From Chrysaora quinquecirrha (Eukaryota > Cnidaria > Scyphozoa > Semaeostomeae > Pelagiidae): a stretch of 64,000 bases of DNA. Numbering within the stretch: position 1 is the first letter of the stretch; each line of letters starts with the position of its first letter. The translations under genes were made by a program, and so were the position numbers. The stretch spans positions 81,495-145,494 of the forward strand of contig JACTAT010000274.1 of the NCBI GenBank assembly GCA_014526335.1. The letters run 5' to 3'. Under the pieces are notes generated by a model. The model made no database searches. It was given only the letters and a program-made list of their open reading frames with translations, and was not told the DNA's origin. Shown piece by piece: positions 35,525-46,136 of the stretch.

Positions 35525-36249
35525 CTGCAAAAGAAGAACTTTCTTCATAAAATGAAGATATCTGTTGCTAAAATTACTAGAAAAACCACTTGGTCTAGTT
35601 TTAAGAGTTTGTAAAGGTTCTTCATGACTGGGACAGTCTGGAGACAACAAAAATAATGTGCCTACAATAAACACTTGTTGACAAAACATTTAAAATGAAG
35701 TATTACAAATCGTATAAAAACACATTGAATTGAGAGATATTTGCTCAACAGAAAAATGGTTAAATACGTCAACCAATAAAATATAACATGAAGCTAAGGG
35801 TTGAAGTGTTCACAGCGATCATCAGCTTCTCCTTTTAAATTTTGATTCTGTAGCGAATGAAAGTTTAAAAGGGATTTGACAGTGTAAAATGATTGAAGGT
35901 GGAAATTTCACCCCCAGAGATTTTCACCGTCAAATCCTTTATAGAATTTCAAACTTTTAACACCTATAAAATCAAATCTTAAGGAGTAGAAGCACTTTGC
36001 CTCAGCAGTAAAAAGAAGGTGCTGAATTCGAATCTCAAGTCGAAATTTCTGTATGGTCTAATTTCAATTTGTTTGAAAACGAGGCCCTTCGTTGAACTGG
36101 TCTTTATCAGGCATCTCAATTGACAAAAAGCTTACATATCAATGGAGGAAGCACTTATGGCGACATTCGCCCAATTTGACCAACTTAGGTTATGCCCATA
36201 AAGAGAAAAACAATTTTTAAATTTACACCTTTAATGCGGCTGCTCCTAC
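35525..36249 (-). other. OTUD7 intron
   Basis: GT at 36249-36248 and AG at 35526-35525 on the minus strand. It contains an inverted pair TTTAAAAGGGATTTGACAGT / CACCGTCAAATCCTTTATAG near 35865-35945 and a 39-bp segment (36065-36103) that also occurs at 15310-15346. Confidence 0.85.
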
Positions 36250-36442
36250 CTGCGTTTGAGCGATCCATTTGCAACTGACTTAGTCAACGCACGATGCAGT
36301 GCTTTACGCAGAGTCAATAGGCGGTCATTAAATCCCCACATTGCAAGGGAAACGGCATGAAGAAGACAATTGCCATCACCAACTGTTGATAATGGAAATA
36401 ATTTTCTGCAGATTCCTCTGTCAGCCCACCAGTTTAAAACAC
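36250..36442 (-). CDS. OTUD7: OTUD7 (Cezanne-like) deubiquitinase, catalytic-Cys exon
   Basis: A 193-bp minus-strand exon flanked by an acceptor (TTTTTCTCAG, ending at 36443) and a donor (GTAGGA, from 36249). It encodes LNWWADRG ... VGDGNCLLHAVSLAMWG ... LRKALH ... LKRR. GDGNCLLHA holds the OTU catalytic Asp-Gly-Asn-Cys motif. Removing the 725-bp intron (35525-36249) joins ...LKRR to WMYHQW, matching the family layout around the LKRRW position. The split Arg codon (AG|A) fits exactly. The exon is short and was found by reading the intergenic strand. Upstream exons must lie at higher coordinates but are not identified, perhaps because repeats lengthen the next intron. Confidence 0.9.
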
Positions 36443-36949
36443 CTGAGAAAAATGTTAGATTTTATGACACAATATTGGTTGCAGTGGTTTTATTCAGAAC
36501 CCTTAAGAGGTTAATCCTTCTTGTTTCAACTAAAAACGTGATAAAATCATTATGCCAGGCCGAAAGGTTGACAAGAAAACAAGAAAAAGACTAATTTTGC
36601 CGACAAACAACATAGATCTTGTAAGGTTCGATCCAAAAGCCAACTAAAGCCAACGAATATCATTTTTGCAGGAAATAGTATGATTCACAACTGGAAAACA
36701 GGAAGAGCTGTTATCCTGCTTAGCTGTTTAGCTTTCAGCCTGTTGACAATTTAGTTTTCAATAACATCAGAAGCATACAGTGCATACAGTGTTGCAGTGC
36801 AATGTAATTTATTAACTGCAAACTCCCTAGCGACCTCAAGGAAGCAAATGTCTCTCCTTTATTTAAAAACACTGATTCGACTTTCAAATCTAAGTGCAGA
36901 CCAATAAGTATCCTATCATCTGTACCGAAGATCAAGAATACGTTAACTA
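36443..36949. other. Non-coding, likely OTUD7 intron sequence
   Basis: No exon or repeat was recognised. A minus-strand frame at 36735-37052 overlaps the LINE fragment on the other strand and is taken as its shadow. Confidence 0.4.
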
Positions 36950-37060
36950 GGGTGCTAGAAATATGGAGAAGATGCCTTGACTCTTCGGGAATCGTTGGTA
37001 CAATACGTATTGATTTATCTAAAGCCTTTCTCTGCCTGCCTATGGGCTCCACCGCGATAG
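36950..37060 (+). pseudogene. LINE reverse transcriptase fragment (motif A)
   Basis: The frame reads WRRCLDSSGIVGTIRIDLSKAF then LCLP. This is the non-LTR RT catalytic block with the Asp of DLSKAF, normally followed by DCLP. Only ~35 codons survive. It may lie in an OTUD7 intron, antisense to that gene. Confidence 0.65.
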
Positions 37061-37261
37061 CCTCCGGCTCATTTATCCAGACCCAGAAACCGATATCAAA
37101 GGGGTAAAATCGGAGGTTTCTAGATTATATTTATAGGTAATTATTCTTAAAACACAAGTCATTACTATGTAATTAATTCTTTAAACACAATATTTATAAT
37201 AAGAGTCAAGTATTAGATCAAATTAGAGCCTTGTACTAGTTGACAAATAAACATTATATCC

Positions 37262-38366
37262 AACATTAGGGTAGGCGAGCCAAAACTCCTTCGTTTTCCC
37301 GTCTCTGCTACAGTCTCTGGGGTAATTGGGGCTAACCCTTCTTTGAAGTGCGTCATTGGTGCCTGTTTTAACAATTGCCCGATTGTTCTCCATATGAGAA
37401 TTCTCACTCAATTGCAATAAGCCACGGTAGCACAGTCGGTAAGGCGGCGTGTCTCTTGCCCTGAAATGTAGAGTCAGGAGTTTGAATTCCCTCAAGAGAA
37501 AATCTTTTCCTTTCGAATTTTTTTATTTCTGTTATTTTCGTGTTGGAAATGTTATCGAAAGGCCAAGGAGACGTCTGGTAACTAAAATTTGCTTTTGGTG
37601 TAATTTTTAAGTTCCTTAGACAATTTCTTAACGTGTTTTGTTGTTATTCCCTTCCATGAATGTTAGGACCACTAGGAGATTATCGTTTGACTAATCAATG
37701 TGTCTGTGTAGCCAAGTGGTTAAATATTCGCCTGCTACCCAGAATGGCTGGAGTTCAAATCCCCTAAAGGGCAAATTTTTGGTGTTTTTGTTTTTATGTC
37801 TTAAAGTCACTTTGACAAAACTAGAACGCTTTTTGGAATGGCTTGAATCTGTACATCTATTTTTTCTCATATCTTTTCAATTATAAACTTATTTTCAATT
37901 TATCTCTCAACACTAACTTTCATGTTCATTTGGTTTTTCTTTCAATTTTAATTTCATCTTTGATTCTTATTTAAAGTTTTATTGCAGCTGAAGAATTTAG
38001 AATAATATTAAAATTTATTTCACATAAAAGATTAATTTTACTTTTACTAATATTAACATTAAGGCCGATACTCTTAGGTACCAAATAAACGGGGGTCCAA
38101 GTCAACGGGGGTGTAATTTTTAAGTTCATTAGACATATTTTTTTTACGTGTTTTGATGTTCCCTTCCATGAATTTAAGGACCACTAAGAGAATATCGTCC
38201 ACTAATAAGTATGGCTGTATGCCTGAGTGTTTAAATGCTTGCCTGCTACCCAGAATAGCTGGAGTTCAAATCCCCTCAAGGGCAAATTTTTGGTGTTTTT
38301 CCATGCATCATGTAGTCTCTGGGGTAACTGTGATTTAAATAGTTTACAATTCTTTTCAATGTCTTA
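37262..38366 (+). repeat. Composite repeat copy A with two types of tRNA-like head
   Basis: Begins GGGTAGGCGAGCCAAAACTC. tRNA-like head 1 is at 37421-37500, with an A-box-like TAGCACAGTCGG and a B-box-like AGGAGTTTGAATTCCC. Head 2 is at 37701-37772, with A-box TAGCCAAGTGGTTAA and B-box GGAGTTCAAATCCCC; a second head-2 copy lies at 38212-38284. The copy is cut at 38366 by the foldback element, and its sequence resumes at 44244. Confidence 0.82.
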
Positions 38367-38699
38367 TAGACCAGTGGCTGAAAGGGGAGCATTACCACCC
38401 GAGGAGGCAATTTATGGGACGATGTTTTTCTGATGTAGTTTTGGGCGTAGAATTCGAATCTGGATGTTGATTAGGCGTGCGAGGGGGCGTTTCCGAGATT
38501 TTGGGGGGTTATGGGTAAAAATAAATTTTACTTTCAAATATCGCATTTCTGAGAAAATAATTATAAATATGATGTCCAAGGCACTCTAATTCTATGCGGA
38601 GATAGATATTGCTATGGCACGACAGAAATTGGCTCTCTCAATTTTTGGGGGAATGCTGCTAAATTTCTAAGCCCAATGTGACTACATGCCTATAAGACA

Positions 38700-39872
38700 T
38701 GTAGGAGAAAGCATAGGCACAGGCGTAGGTGTAGATGAAGGCATAAGTCTAGGCAAAGGTATAGGCACAGGTGTAGATGAAGGCAAAGGCATAGGCGAAG
38801 GCACAGGATCAGGAGTATGTGTAGATAAAGGCATAAGTCTAGGCAAAGGTATAGGCACAGGTGTAGATGAAGGCAAAGGCATAGGCGAAGGCACAGGATC
38901 AGGAGTATGTGTAGATAAAGGCATAAGTCTAGGCGAAGGTATAGGCGCAGGTGTAGATGAAGGCAAAGGCATAGGCGAAGGCACAGGAACAGGTGTATGT
39001 GTAGATGAAGGCATAAGTCTAGGCGAAGGTATAGGCACAGGTGTAGATGAAGGCAAAGGCATAGGTGAAGGCACAGGAACAGGTGTATGTGTAGATGAAG
39101 GCATAAGTCTAGGCGAAGGTATAGGCACAGGTGTAGGTGAAGGCAAACGCATAGGCGAAGGCACAGGAACAGGTGTATGTGTAGATGAAGGCATAAGTCT
39201 AGGTGAAGGTATAGGCACAGGTGTAGGTGAAGGCAAACGCATAGGCGAAGGCACAGGAACAGGTGTATGTGTAGATGAAGGCATAAGGCTAGGCGAAGGT
39301 ATAGGCACAGGTGTAGATGAAGGCAAAGGCATAGGCGAAGGCACAGGAACAGGTGTATGTGTAGATGAAGGCATAAGTCTAGGCGAAGGTATAGGCACAG
39401 GTGTGATGAAGGCAAAGGCATAGGCGAAGGCACAGGAACAGGTGTATGTGTAGATGAAGGCATAAGTCTAGGCGAAGGTACAGGCAGAAGTGTAGATGAA
39501 GGCAAAGGCATAGGGGAAGGCACAGGAACAGGTGTATGTGTAGATGAAGGCATAAGTCTAGGCGAAGGTATAGGCGCAGGTGTAGATGAAGGCAAAGGCA
39601 TAGGCGAAGGCACAGGAACAGGTGTATGTGTAGATGAAGGCATAAGTCTAGGCGAAGGTATAGGCACAGGTGTAGATGAGAGCAGAGGCATTGGCAAAGG
39701 CACAGGAACAGGTGTATGTGTAGATGAAGGCATAGGTCTAGGCTAAGGCACATGTATAGGTGTAGGCAAAGTCATAGGCGAAGGAGAAGGCATAGGCACA
39801 GGCGTAGGTGTAGATTAGTCATAGGAGTAGGTGAGGGCATAGACACTGGTGTAGGTGTTAGCATAGGAGGTT
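38700..39872. repeat. 90-bp minisatellite, left arm of the foldback element
   Basis: About eleven units with a period of 90 bp, each containing GGCATAAGTCTAGGCGAAGG, TATAGGCACAGGTGTAGATG and GGCACAGGAACAGGTGTATG. Because 90 is divisible by three, several frames stay open on both strands (up to ~350 codons). These are not taken as genes. Confidence 0.95.
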
Positions 39873-39989
39873 ATTTTTAGCGGATATGGCTAGTTTGAAA
39901 ACCAGGCTTGGTGGTGGAGTGGAGGGGATATCAAATACTACGATTCACCCTAAACGCAGAAAAATCCGTTCACTTTTGTGTTACAGTAC

Positions 39990-40864
39990 GAAGTGTGCCA
40001 CTTTTTATCCGTCTTAATAGGCATAATAAGCTATTGGAATTGACTTTTGCAAAGAATTTCGATTAAGTTTTTAGAGTTGCAAGGTGAGAGAACATGATTG
40101 AGCTAGATGATGATTGAGCTAGAATATGATTGAGCAAGGTGAGCTAGAATATGATTGAGCTAGAATATGATTGAGCAAGGTGAGAGAATATGATTGAGCC
40201 AGATAGAGCGAAGTACTAAAAAGTGGATCCAATGTAAACATATACCAAAAATAGGGACACTGCTTACAAAAGTTGAACAGCCGCATTTTGATACGTGGTT
40301 AGAGAGAATACTCACTTGGTTATGAAGAAATGCTAGAAGAAACAGGGGAACAGCCATGGAGGGTTGAGTTACATTGCATAGACGAAACTCCATAGCATCA
40401 ATAGGTATGTCCATTTTAGTCGACAAGATTGGCGAACGACAGGAGGAAATTGCGCGGCCACTTGCCAGCTACTAGTGATTGCTGAAATGAACTGGAGCGA
40501 ATCTTAGCGAAGACAATCGATCGATTCACTTTGAGTTCAAAATTTCGGCAACAAACTTTGTGCCAGAATAGGAGCCACAAGTCAGATAATATCTGAATCT
40601 GTGAACCTACCAAATCCTATTTAGCCATTTTCTTACGTGTTTTCATTATTATCATTCAGCGCTCGTCTCTGCTATTATTGGAGAATTCACAGTGGCTTGT
40701 CCAACAAAGCTGCACTTACAGAGTTATACATTTGTCAACGTAACAACTTGCGAACTGCGTCTCTCACCTTGCAACTCTAAAAACTTAATCAAAATTCTTT
40801 GGAAAAGTCAATTCCAATAGCTTATTATGCCTATTAAGACTGATAAAAGTGGCACACTTCGTTA
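39990..40864. mobile_element. Nested ~0.88 kb inverted-repeat element
   Basis: The sequence CGAAGTGTGCCACTTTTTAT ... GAGTTGCAAGGTGAGAG (39990-40092) is mirrored at 40757-40864, giving ~105-bp inverted ends. The interior begins with short TATGATTGAGCTAGA tandem units (40095-40200). Confidence 0.72.
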
Positions 40865-40865
40865 C

Positions 40866-41090
40866 CAGTTTAGCCTTGGAAAGACAAGATACCACTCAGC
40901 TGCCTTTTAACTTGCTGCCTTTTGCAGCCTTCTGAACTTTCGCTAGAGTCCGGGAGGTTGTGGGATGCCATGGGAGCTAACCTCCCGGACTCTAGCGAAA
41001 GTTCAGAAGGCTGCAAGTTAAAAGGCAGCACGTTAAAAGGCAGCTGAGTGGTATCTTGTCTTTCCAAGGTTAAACTGGTACTAATATTCA
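40866..41090. repeat. Large near-perfect palindrome (hairpin)
   Basis: About 100-bp arms (left: CCAGTTTAGCCTTGGAAAGA ... CTAGAGTCCGGGAGGTT) are separated by a short spacer near 40970. The right arm is the reverse complement with a small indel. It could extrude as a cruciform. A diverged copy lies within 58990-59150. Confidence 0.85.
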
Positions 41091-41094
41091 ACCG

Positions 41095-41182
41095 CATCGC
41101 GGGTGTCAAGGTAAAAACTCACCCGCATCGCGGGTGTCAAGGTAAAAAGCTCGCCCGCATCGCGGGCGTCAAGTTAAAAAGC
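41095..41182 (+). repeat. Tandem hairpins with CTAG end, Helitron-3-prime-like
   Basis: Three units of CCGCATCGCGGGTGTCAAGG followed by TAAAAA. The last hairpin, GCCCGC-ATC-GCGGGC, lies 13-14 nt before GCTAG|T. Helitrons end in CTRR shortly after a hairpin, so this may be a non-autonomous Helitron terminus (inference). Confidence 0.5.
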
Positions 41183-41249
41183 TAGTCTACTTGTAATTGT
41201 AAACACATAAGAGAATTGAAAAAGGGTATTAAACTGTGGATAAAAAAAG

Positions 41250-41605
41250 AACATTATCATCATCATCATCATAGTTATCATCACCGTCAAAATTATCATT
41301 ATCGCCATCATTAACTATAACATTATAATCACCATAAGAATCATCCTCATCATCATCATCATTACCATAATAATAATCATCATCATCATCATCATCATCA
41401 TAATCATCATCATTACCATCATCATAATCATCATCATCATCATCATCATCATCATAATCATAATCATCATCAGATTATCATCATCATCACAATCATCATG
41501 CCATCAAAATCATAATAATAATAATCATCATCATTATCATCACAATCATCATTATCTTCATGTCATCAAAATCATCGTCATCATCATTATAATATGAAAG
41601 CTGAA
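41250..41605. repeat. CAT/ATC microsatellite
   Basis: Long (CAT)n with interruptions by AAT. No coding meaning. Confidence 0.95.
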
Positions 41606-42894
41606 GGTCAAATATAAGCCAAGTTTTATAAAACAAAACCTTGGGAGGGATAGTGAGCCAGTGAGTCACGGAGGTTAAGGGTATCTCTGACTGTGTTCCA
41701 TCCACTTGAATTCTAATGCAACGTTTCTATGCCTTGTCTGCACCCGAAAATCCTATTATTAGCAGCCTAAATAAAAGTCAAACAGTTCGATGGTAAATGC
41801 TCAATGAAATTTTTTGCCACCAAATTTCCAGATCTACTGAGAATATTCCAAACGCTTTTGTGTCAACTTAAGACGCAAAATTAGTAGTATTACTGCTGCG
41901 TAAATTCGAAAATCCTATCCCTATCTCATCGCAGACTTTAATTTTAAATGTCCTTCATGAACAATAAATATCTCACTATATCGGAACGATTTTCATTTTG
42001 TGTGTTTGTGCTCTGAATTTTCAAAGGAACATTCAAGTTGAAACCCGAAAAATTTATGGCCTCTTAGCAGTGTTTCCTATGCATTGAAACAGTAAAACAC
42101 AAAGCTTAGCGTGGCGATTTATGGAAATAATCAAAGCAAGAACTCGTCTTGAAAACGGAAAGAATATGAGTAAAATTCCAAAATGAATTACAGTCTCCTA
42201 GTGTCCTTTGACGTCCTTTGACCCCTGAAAACGTGAAAATTGCTTACCAAAAACGCGAAACAACCCAAAATTGCCCAAAACCAGCCAAAAGCACTTTAAA
42301 CGAACAATAACTTGATGAAAAGCATCCAAAACCACCCAGAAATGTCCAATTCACCTGGAATCATCTATTAAGTGGCAGAAAATCCTTGCAAAATCAACAG
42401 AAACTCTCTGATGTTCTTTGAAATTTCATTCTTAACTCTTAAAATTCTACTTTCGTCTTGGGACTTTTGTTGACATAAAAAGCTTTTACATCGCTGGAGT
42501 TGGAAAAGCCTTTTTTGTTAACAACAGTACTGTGGTATTGTATTGAATTGTATTTTAGCGTGAAGTTGAGAGATAAGACACAATCGCACGCTGCCAATAA
42601 ATATACCGTTGGGAAAGTGATTGAATAAACCCCTGAGAGTTGCACGCAAAAGATTTAGTCTGAATTGTTCACGTTATTGGCCCAAAGGGAAAAGATAATT
42701 TACTACACAGCAATGATGTTTTGCTGGAATCTGAGTATTTTGAGGGTCTTCTGGCCCCTAAAAAATGAAAATTACTGTTTTCGGATAATTTTAGGTGGTA
42801 TTGCGTTGTTTTAATCTGATTATTGGTCGTTTTGGGTGATCTTGACTGGTTTTGGGTCGTTTCGAGTGGTTCCGCGTTTTAGTAAGCACGACAA

Positions 42895-43172
42895 ACTTCC
42901 GCAGAACAAAAGATTCAATGATTCACTGTGCGTGTAGTGAAAAGAACATAATAGATGGCCGCCATTGAAAACGAAACTTTTCGAGGCCGAGATAAAATCG
43001 AAATTTTCACCAACTTACGGTTCTCAAAAGATTTAGAAAAATAGCGCATGCACTACCTGGGCAGAAAGGGCTTCGATCAAAAAAAGAATCGCATTTCCAG
43101 GTAGCCCAGGACTGGAGCCTTTCGTGCACAATCGAACAATGGGCCACAACAATGGGGCAACTGATTTGCATA
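42895..43172 (+). repeat. ~280-bp dispersed repeat, copy 1
   Basis: Shares CACTGTGCGTGTAGTG, AACATAATAGATGGCCGCCA, TGCACTACCTGGGCAGAAAG and ATTGTTCGATT-type blocks with the reverse-oriented copy at 48925-49205. In both places its ATTTGCAT end lies next to tandem repeats. Confidence 0.8.
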
Positions 43173-43915
43173 TCTGTGCCTTCGCCTATGCCTTTGCCTT
43201 CATCTACACCTGTGCCTCTACCTTCGCCTAGACTTATGCCTTCATCTACACATACACCTGTTCCTGTGCCTTCGCCTGTGCCTTTGCCTTCATCTACACC
43301 TGTGCCTATACCTTCGCCTAGACTTATGCCTTCATCTACACATACACTTGTTCCTGTGCCTTCGCCTATGCCCTTGCCTTCATCTACACCTGTGCCTATA
43401 CCTTCGCCTAGACCTATGCCTTCATCTCCACATACACCTGTTCCTGTGCCTTCGCCTATGCCTTTGCCTTCATCTACACCTGTGCCTCTACCTTCGCCTA
43501 GACTTATGCCTTCATCTACACATACACCTGTTCCTGTGCCTTCGCCTGTGCCTTTGCCTTCATCTACACCTGTGCCTATACCTTCGCCTAGACTTATGCC
43601 TTCATCTACACATACACCTGTTCCTGTGCCTTCGCCTATGCCCTTGCCTTCATCTACACCTGTGCCTATACCTTCGCCTAGACCTATGCCTTCATCTACA
43701 CATACACCTGTTCCTGTGCCTTCGCCTATGCCTTTGCCTTCATCTACACCTGTGTCTATACCTTTGCCTAGACTTATGCCTTCATCTACACATACACCTG
43801 TTCCTGTGCCTTCGCCTATGCCTTTGCCTTCACCTACACCTGTGCCTATACCTTCGCCTAGACCTATTCCTTTATCCACATGTACACCTGTGCCTATGCC
43901 TTCGCCTACATGTCT
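43172..43915. repeat. 90-bp minisatellite, right arm of the foldback element
   Basis: Reverse complement of the array at 38700-39872, with ~8 units (CCTATGCCTTTGCCTTCATC, ACACCTGTTCCTGTGCCTTC). Pro/Ser-rich frames on the plus strand and Gly-rich frames on the minus strand are repeat products. Confidence 0.95.
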
Positions 43916-44349
43916 TATAGGTATGTAGTCACCTTGGGCTTGGAAATTTGGCCACCTCCCCAAAAATCGGGAGAGCCAATTTCTGTCGTGCCATAGCAAT
44001 ATTCATCATCTCCACATAGAATTAGAGTGCCTCGGACATCATATCTATAATTATTTTCTTAGAAATTCGATATTTGAAACTAAAATTTATTTTTATCCTT
44101 AACCCCCCAAAATCTCGGAAACGCCCCCCGCAGGCCTGATCAACATCCAGATTCGAATTCTACGCCCAAAACTACATCAGAAAAACATCGTCCCATAAAT
44201 TGCCTCCTCGGGTGGTAATGCTCCCCTTTCAGCCACTGGTCTATTAAAGTCACTTTGACAGAACTAGAATGCTAGCAACCGATTTTGTGGCAGCTCATCC
44301 TCCGGGGCCGTCAAGGCTGCCCTGACGGGACTTTTTCCACTAGCTGCCG

Positions 44350-46035
44350 CCCGTGGGGTAGGCGAGCCATTGCACCTTCGTTTTTCCATGCCTCCTGTAG
44401 TCTCTGGGGTAACTGGGGCTAACCCATCTTTGAAGTGTGTCATTGGTGCCTGTTTTAACCATCGCCCAATTGTTTTCTGTAGGAGGATTATCACTGATTC
44501 GCAGCAAGGCACGATAGCACGGTCGGTAAGGCGGCATGTCTCGTGAGCTACGATGCAGAGTCAGGAGTTCGATTCTCCTTGGGAGAACATCTTTTCCTTC
44601 TGAATTTTTTCATTTCTTTGATTTTCGTGTTGGAAATGTTTTCAAAAGGCCAAGGAGACGTCTGGTAACTAAAATTTGCTTTCCCTGTAATTTTTAAGTT
44701 TGTTAAACATATTTTCTTAAGTGTTTTGTTGTTCCCTTCCATGAATTTAAGGACCACTAGGAGATTATCCTCCGCTAGGCAATACCACTGTGTAGCTGAG
44801 TGGTTAAATGCTTGCCTGCTAACCAGAAAGGGCGGAGTTCAAATCCTCTCAAGGACAAATTTTTGGTGTTTTTGTTTTTGTGATTTAAATAGTTTACATT
44901 TCTTTTCAATGTCTTAAAGTCACTTTGACAAAACTAGAATGCTATTTGGAATGACTCGAATCTTTACATCAAATTTTTCTCATATCTTTTCAATTATATA
45001 TCTATTTTCACTTTATGTCTCTACACTAACTTTCATTTCCATTTGGTTTTTATTTTAATTTTAATTTCATCTTCGATTTTCATTTAAAGTTTTATTGCAG
45101 TTGAAAAAATTAGAACAATATTAAAATTTACTTTAAATTAAAGACTAATTTCACTTTTACTAATATTAACATTAAGGTCAATACTCTTAAGTACCAAATA
45201 AATGGGAGGTCCTAATCGTTGGGGGGATTGGGACTTTTTTCGAATTTTTGATAAACAGGGGGGTCATTATAAGGTCCGGAGTTGGGGGAAAATTAATAAA
45301 TGTAGTTTCACCTTTTCACAAGTGAAATTTTTTCTTCAAAAATTAATAAATGGGGGGTCCTAATACGGCCCTGCAGGTGGGGGCTAAAGCTCAAAATTAA
45401 TAAACGGGGGAACGTTTATTTGGCATCTAAGAGTATGAAGATGAATTAAGATGATGATAAAGTTTGAGATTTACATTATTGCATGTGGTGATAAACAACA
45501 ACATTTACATTAATTGTAAGTTCCAATGTTATTTCAGATCTACATCAGGATTAACATAAAGGTTCAGATTAAGACTGATTTGAAAATAAGCTTCGGTTTA
45601 CAAATTAAGAATAACTTTAAGTTTAAGTTCAAAAATAAAAGACTGATACTTAGACCAAGACTAACAAAGACTATGACTAATATTAAGATGTAGTTCAACA
45701 TTCACTAAGACTAAGATTAACATTAACATCAAGATTGAGAGTAAGATTAAGATTGAAATTAAGATTATGATTCTGATTAAGATTAACATTTACATTAAGA
45801 TTGAGGTTAAGATTCCAATTCGGGTAGAAGTTAAGATTAAGATTCCATTTAAGTTGAAGACTAAGATTACGACTAGACTAGCATTAAGATTAAGATCAAG
45901 ATACTGATTAACAGCAAAAATAGCCACCTCTATGCACAGTGCCTTTTAGGTGGAAGTTGTTATTGGCAGAGTTCTTTGGAGGCGGTGGTCCTCATGAGGC
46001 GGTGGTCTTACACGGGCAAGGGCTAGTCTTATATA
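44350..46035 (+). repeat. Composite repeat copy B with two tRNA-like heads
   Basis: Begins GTAGGCGAGCC near 44358. Head 1 at 44507-44587 has TAGCACGGTCGGTAAGGCGG and a near-canonical B box, GGAGTTCGATTCTCC. Head 2 at 44790-44862 has TAGCTGAGTGGTTAAATGC, an anticodon-loop-like CTGCTAA (as in tRNA-Ser GCT) and GGAGTTCAAATCC. An (AAGATT)n-like tract (45460-45910) and a conserved end, GTGCCTTTTAGGTGGA to CACGGGCAAG (45938-46025), follow. Confidence 0.82.
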
Positions 46036-46136
46036 CTAAAACAGAAAACGGATTAAGTCACCTTTTTGTTGGAATCCGCACAGGAAGGTCGTTTGAGATT
46101 CCAAGACGCAATTTTTGCGTGACCCTGCAGCCCGTT

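Larger units (their letters stand above)
38367..44243. mobile_element. 5.9 kb foldback element with long inverted arms and TTA duplication
   Basis: The outer ends are exact mirror images: TAGACCAGTGGCTGAAAGGG at 38367 and its complement ending at 44243. They are flanked by TTA (38364-38366, 44244-44246). Removing the element restores the composite repeat (CAATGTCTTA|AAGTCACTTTG). Arms comprise ~335 bp of high-identity unique sequence and then inverted 90-bp minisatellite arrays. No transposase is present. A TTA/TAA duplication is typical of PIF/Harbinger elements; long tandem-repeat arms are typical of Foldback elements. Assignment is open. Confidence 0.88.

Noticed and set aside
36735..37052. 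105-codon minus-strand frame as a further OTUD7 exon
   Set aside because: It lacks family motifs, and the plus strand at the same place encodes a recognisable LINE RT motif (DLSKAF), making this its shadow.
38682..39753. Large Pro/Ser-, Leu/Cys- and Gly-rich proteins in the 90-bp arrays
   Set aside because: A period divisible by three keeps frames open in several phases on both strands. No non-repeat domain, start context or splice site supports a gene.
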